39,182 bases of DNA from Bacillota bacterium (GTDB taxonomy: Bacteria; Bacillota; UBA994), in assembly GCA_018725275.1 (NCBI GenBank), contig QLUC01000001.1, positions 1 through 39,182 on the forward strand. Direction: 5' to 3'. The notes beneath the pieces are model-generated. The model ran no database searches. It had not been told where the DNA came from and worked only from the letters and a program-made list of their open reading frames with translations. Numbering within the stretch: position 1 is the stretch's first letter; each line of letters opens with the position of its first letter. Below are positions 39,180 to 39,182 of this stretch, piece after piece. The position numbers were made by a program, and so were the translations under genes.

Positions 39180-39182
39180 TTG

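Noticed and set aside
1..39182. CRISPR arrays, tRNA genes, insertion sequences, phage or defence genes
   Set aside because: Reading the gaps and frames on both strands I saw no direct-repeat arrays, cloverleaf sequences, transposases or terminal inverted repeats. Nearly all sequence is accounted for by conserved + strand genes.

Overview
This window reads as a chromosomal segment from a flagellated member of the Bacillota, more like Clostridia than Bacilli. The grounds are CodY, a FliY-type (CheC-FliN) switch protein, CheC and CheD chemotaxis, a DUF6115/SwrB-like protein after the flagellar sigma factor, no P- or L-ring genes among the flagellar genes seen, and the Gram-positive order rimP-nusA-ylxR-ylxQ-infB-ylxP-rbfA. 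GC content looks moderate (not computed). TTG and GTG starts are frequent. Every gene I can support lies on the + strand, and most neighbours overlap or are separated by a few bases.

Region 1 (1-12766) is the 3' part of a flagellar/chemotaxis operon: fliR (partial), flhB, flhA, flhF, flhG, a PilZ protein, the sigma-28 gene, a DUF6115 membrane protein, two rod/hook proteins (flgF/flgG type), cheD, cheR, cheC, cheY, fliM and fliY. It supplies the export gate, polar GTPase and ATPase, late-gene sigma factor, distal rod, receptor modification enzymes, response regulator, and the C-ring with its CheY-P phosphatases. cheA, cheB and cheW are not in the window.

Region 2 (12767-13310) holds the decayed remnant of a secreted NlpC/P60 cell-wall peptidase, then a hairpin terminator and an extended -10 promoter. 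Region 3 (13311-19593) is dprA-topA-trmFO-xerC-codY, without hslVU between xerC and codY. Region 4 (19594-27233) is rpsB-tsf-pyrH-frr-uppS-cdsA-dxr-rseP-ispG: translation, UMP kinase, ribosome recycling, and lipid and isoprenoid precursor synthesis. It has a strong promoter before rpsB and terminators after tsf and after frr. Region 5 (27245-28548) is a translationally coupled pair, a family 2 glycosyltransferase and an MgtC-family membrane protein. Region 6 (28549-38958) is rimP-nusA-ylxR-ylxQ-infB-ylxP-rbfA-nrnA-truB-ribF, then rpsO and pnp, with a promoter and leader hairpin before rimP and terminators after rpsO and pnp. A 58-codon ORF with a membrane segment closes the window.

Most of the window is conserved housekeeping and motility content. 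I found no CRISPR array, tRNA, rRNA, insertion sequence, phage or defence genes, and nothing I would call a new system. The points worth a second look are the NlpC/P60 remnant, the gene-order differences from Bacillus, the glycosyltransferase-MgtC pair, the short EF-Ts, the putative leader structures, and the terminal small ORF.
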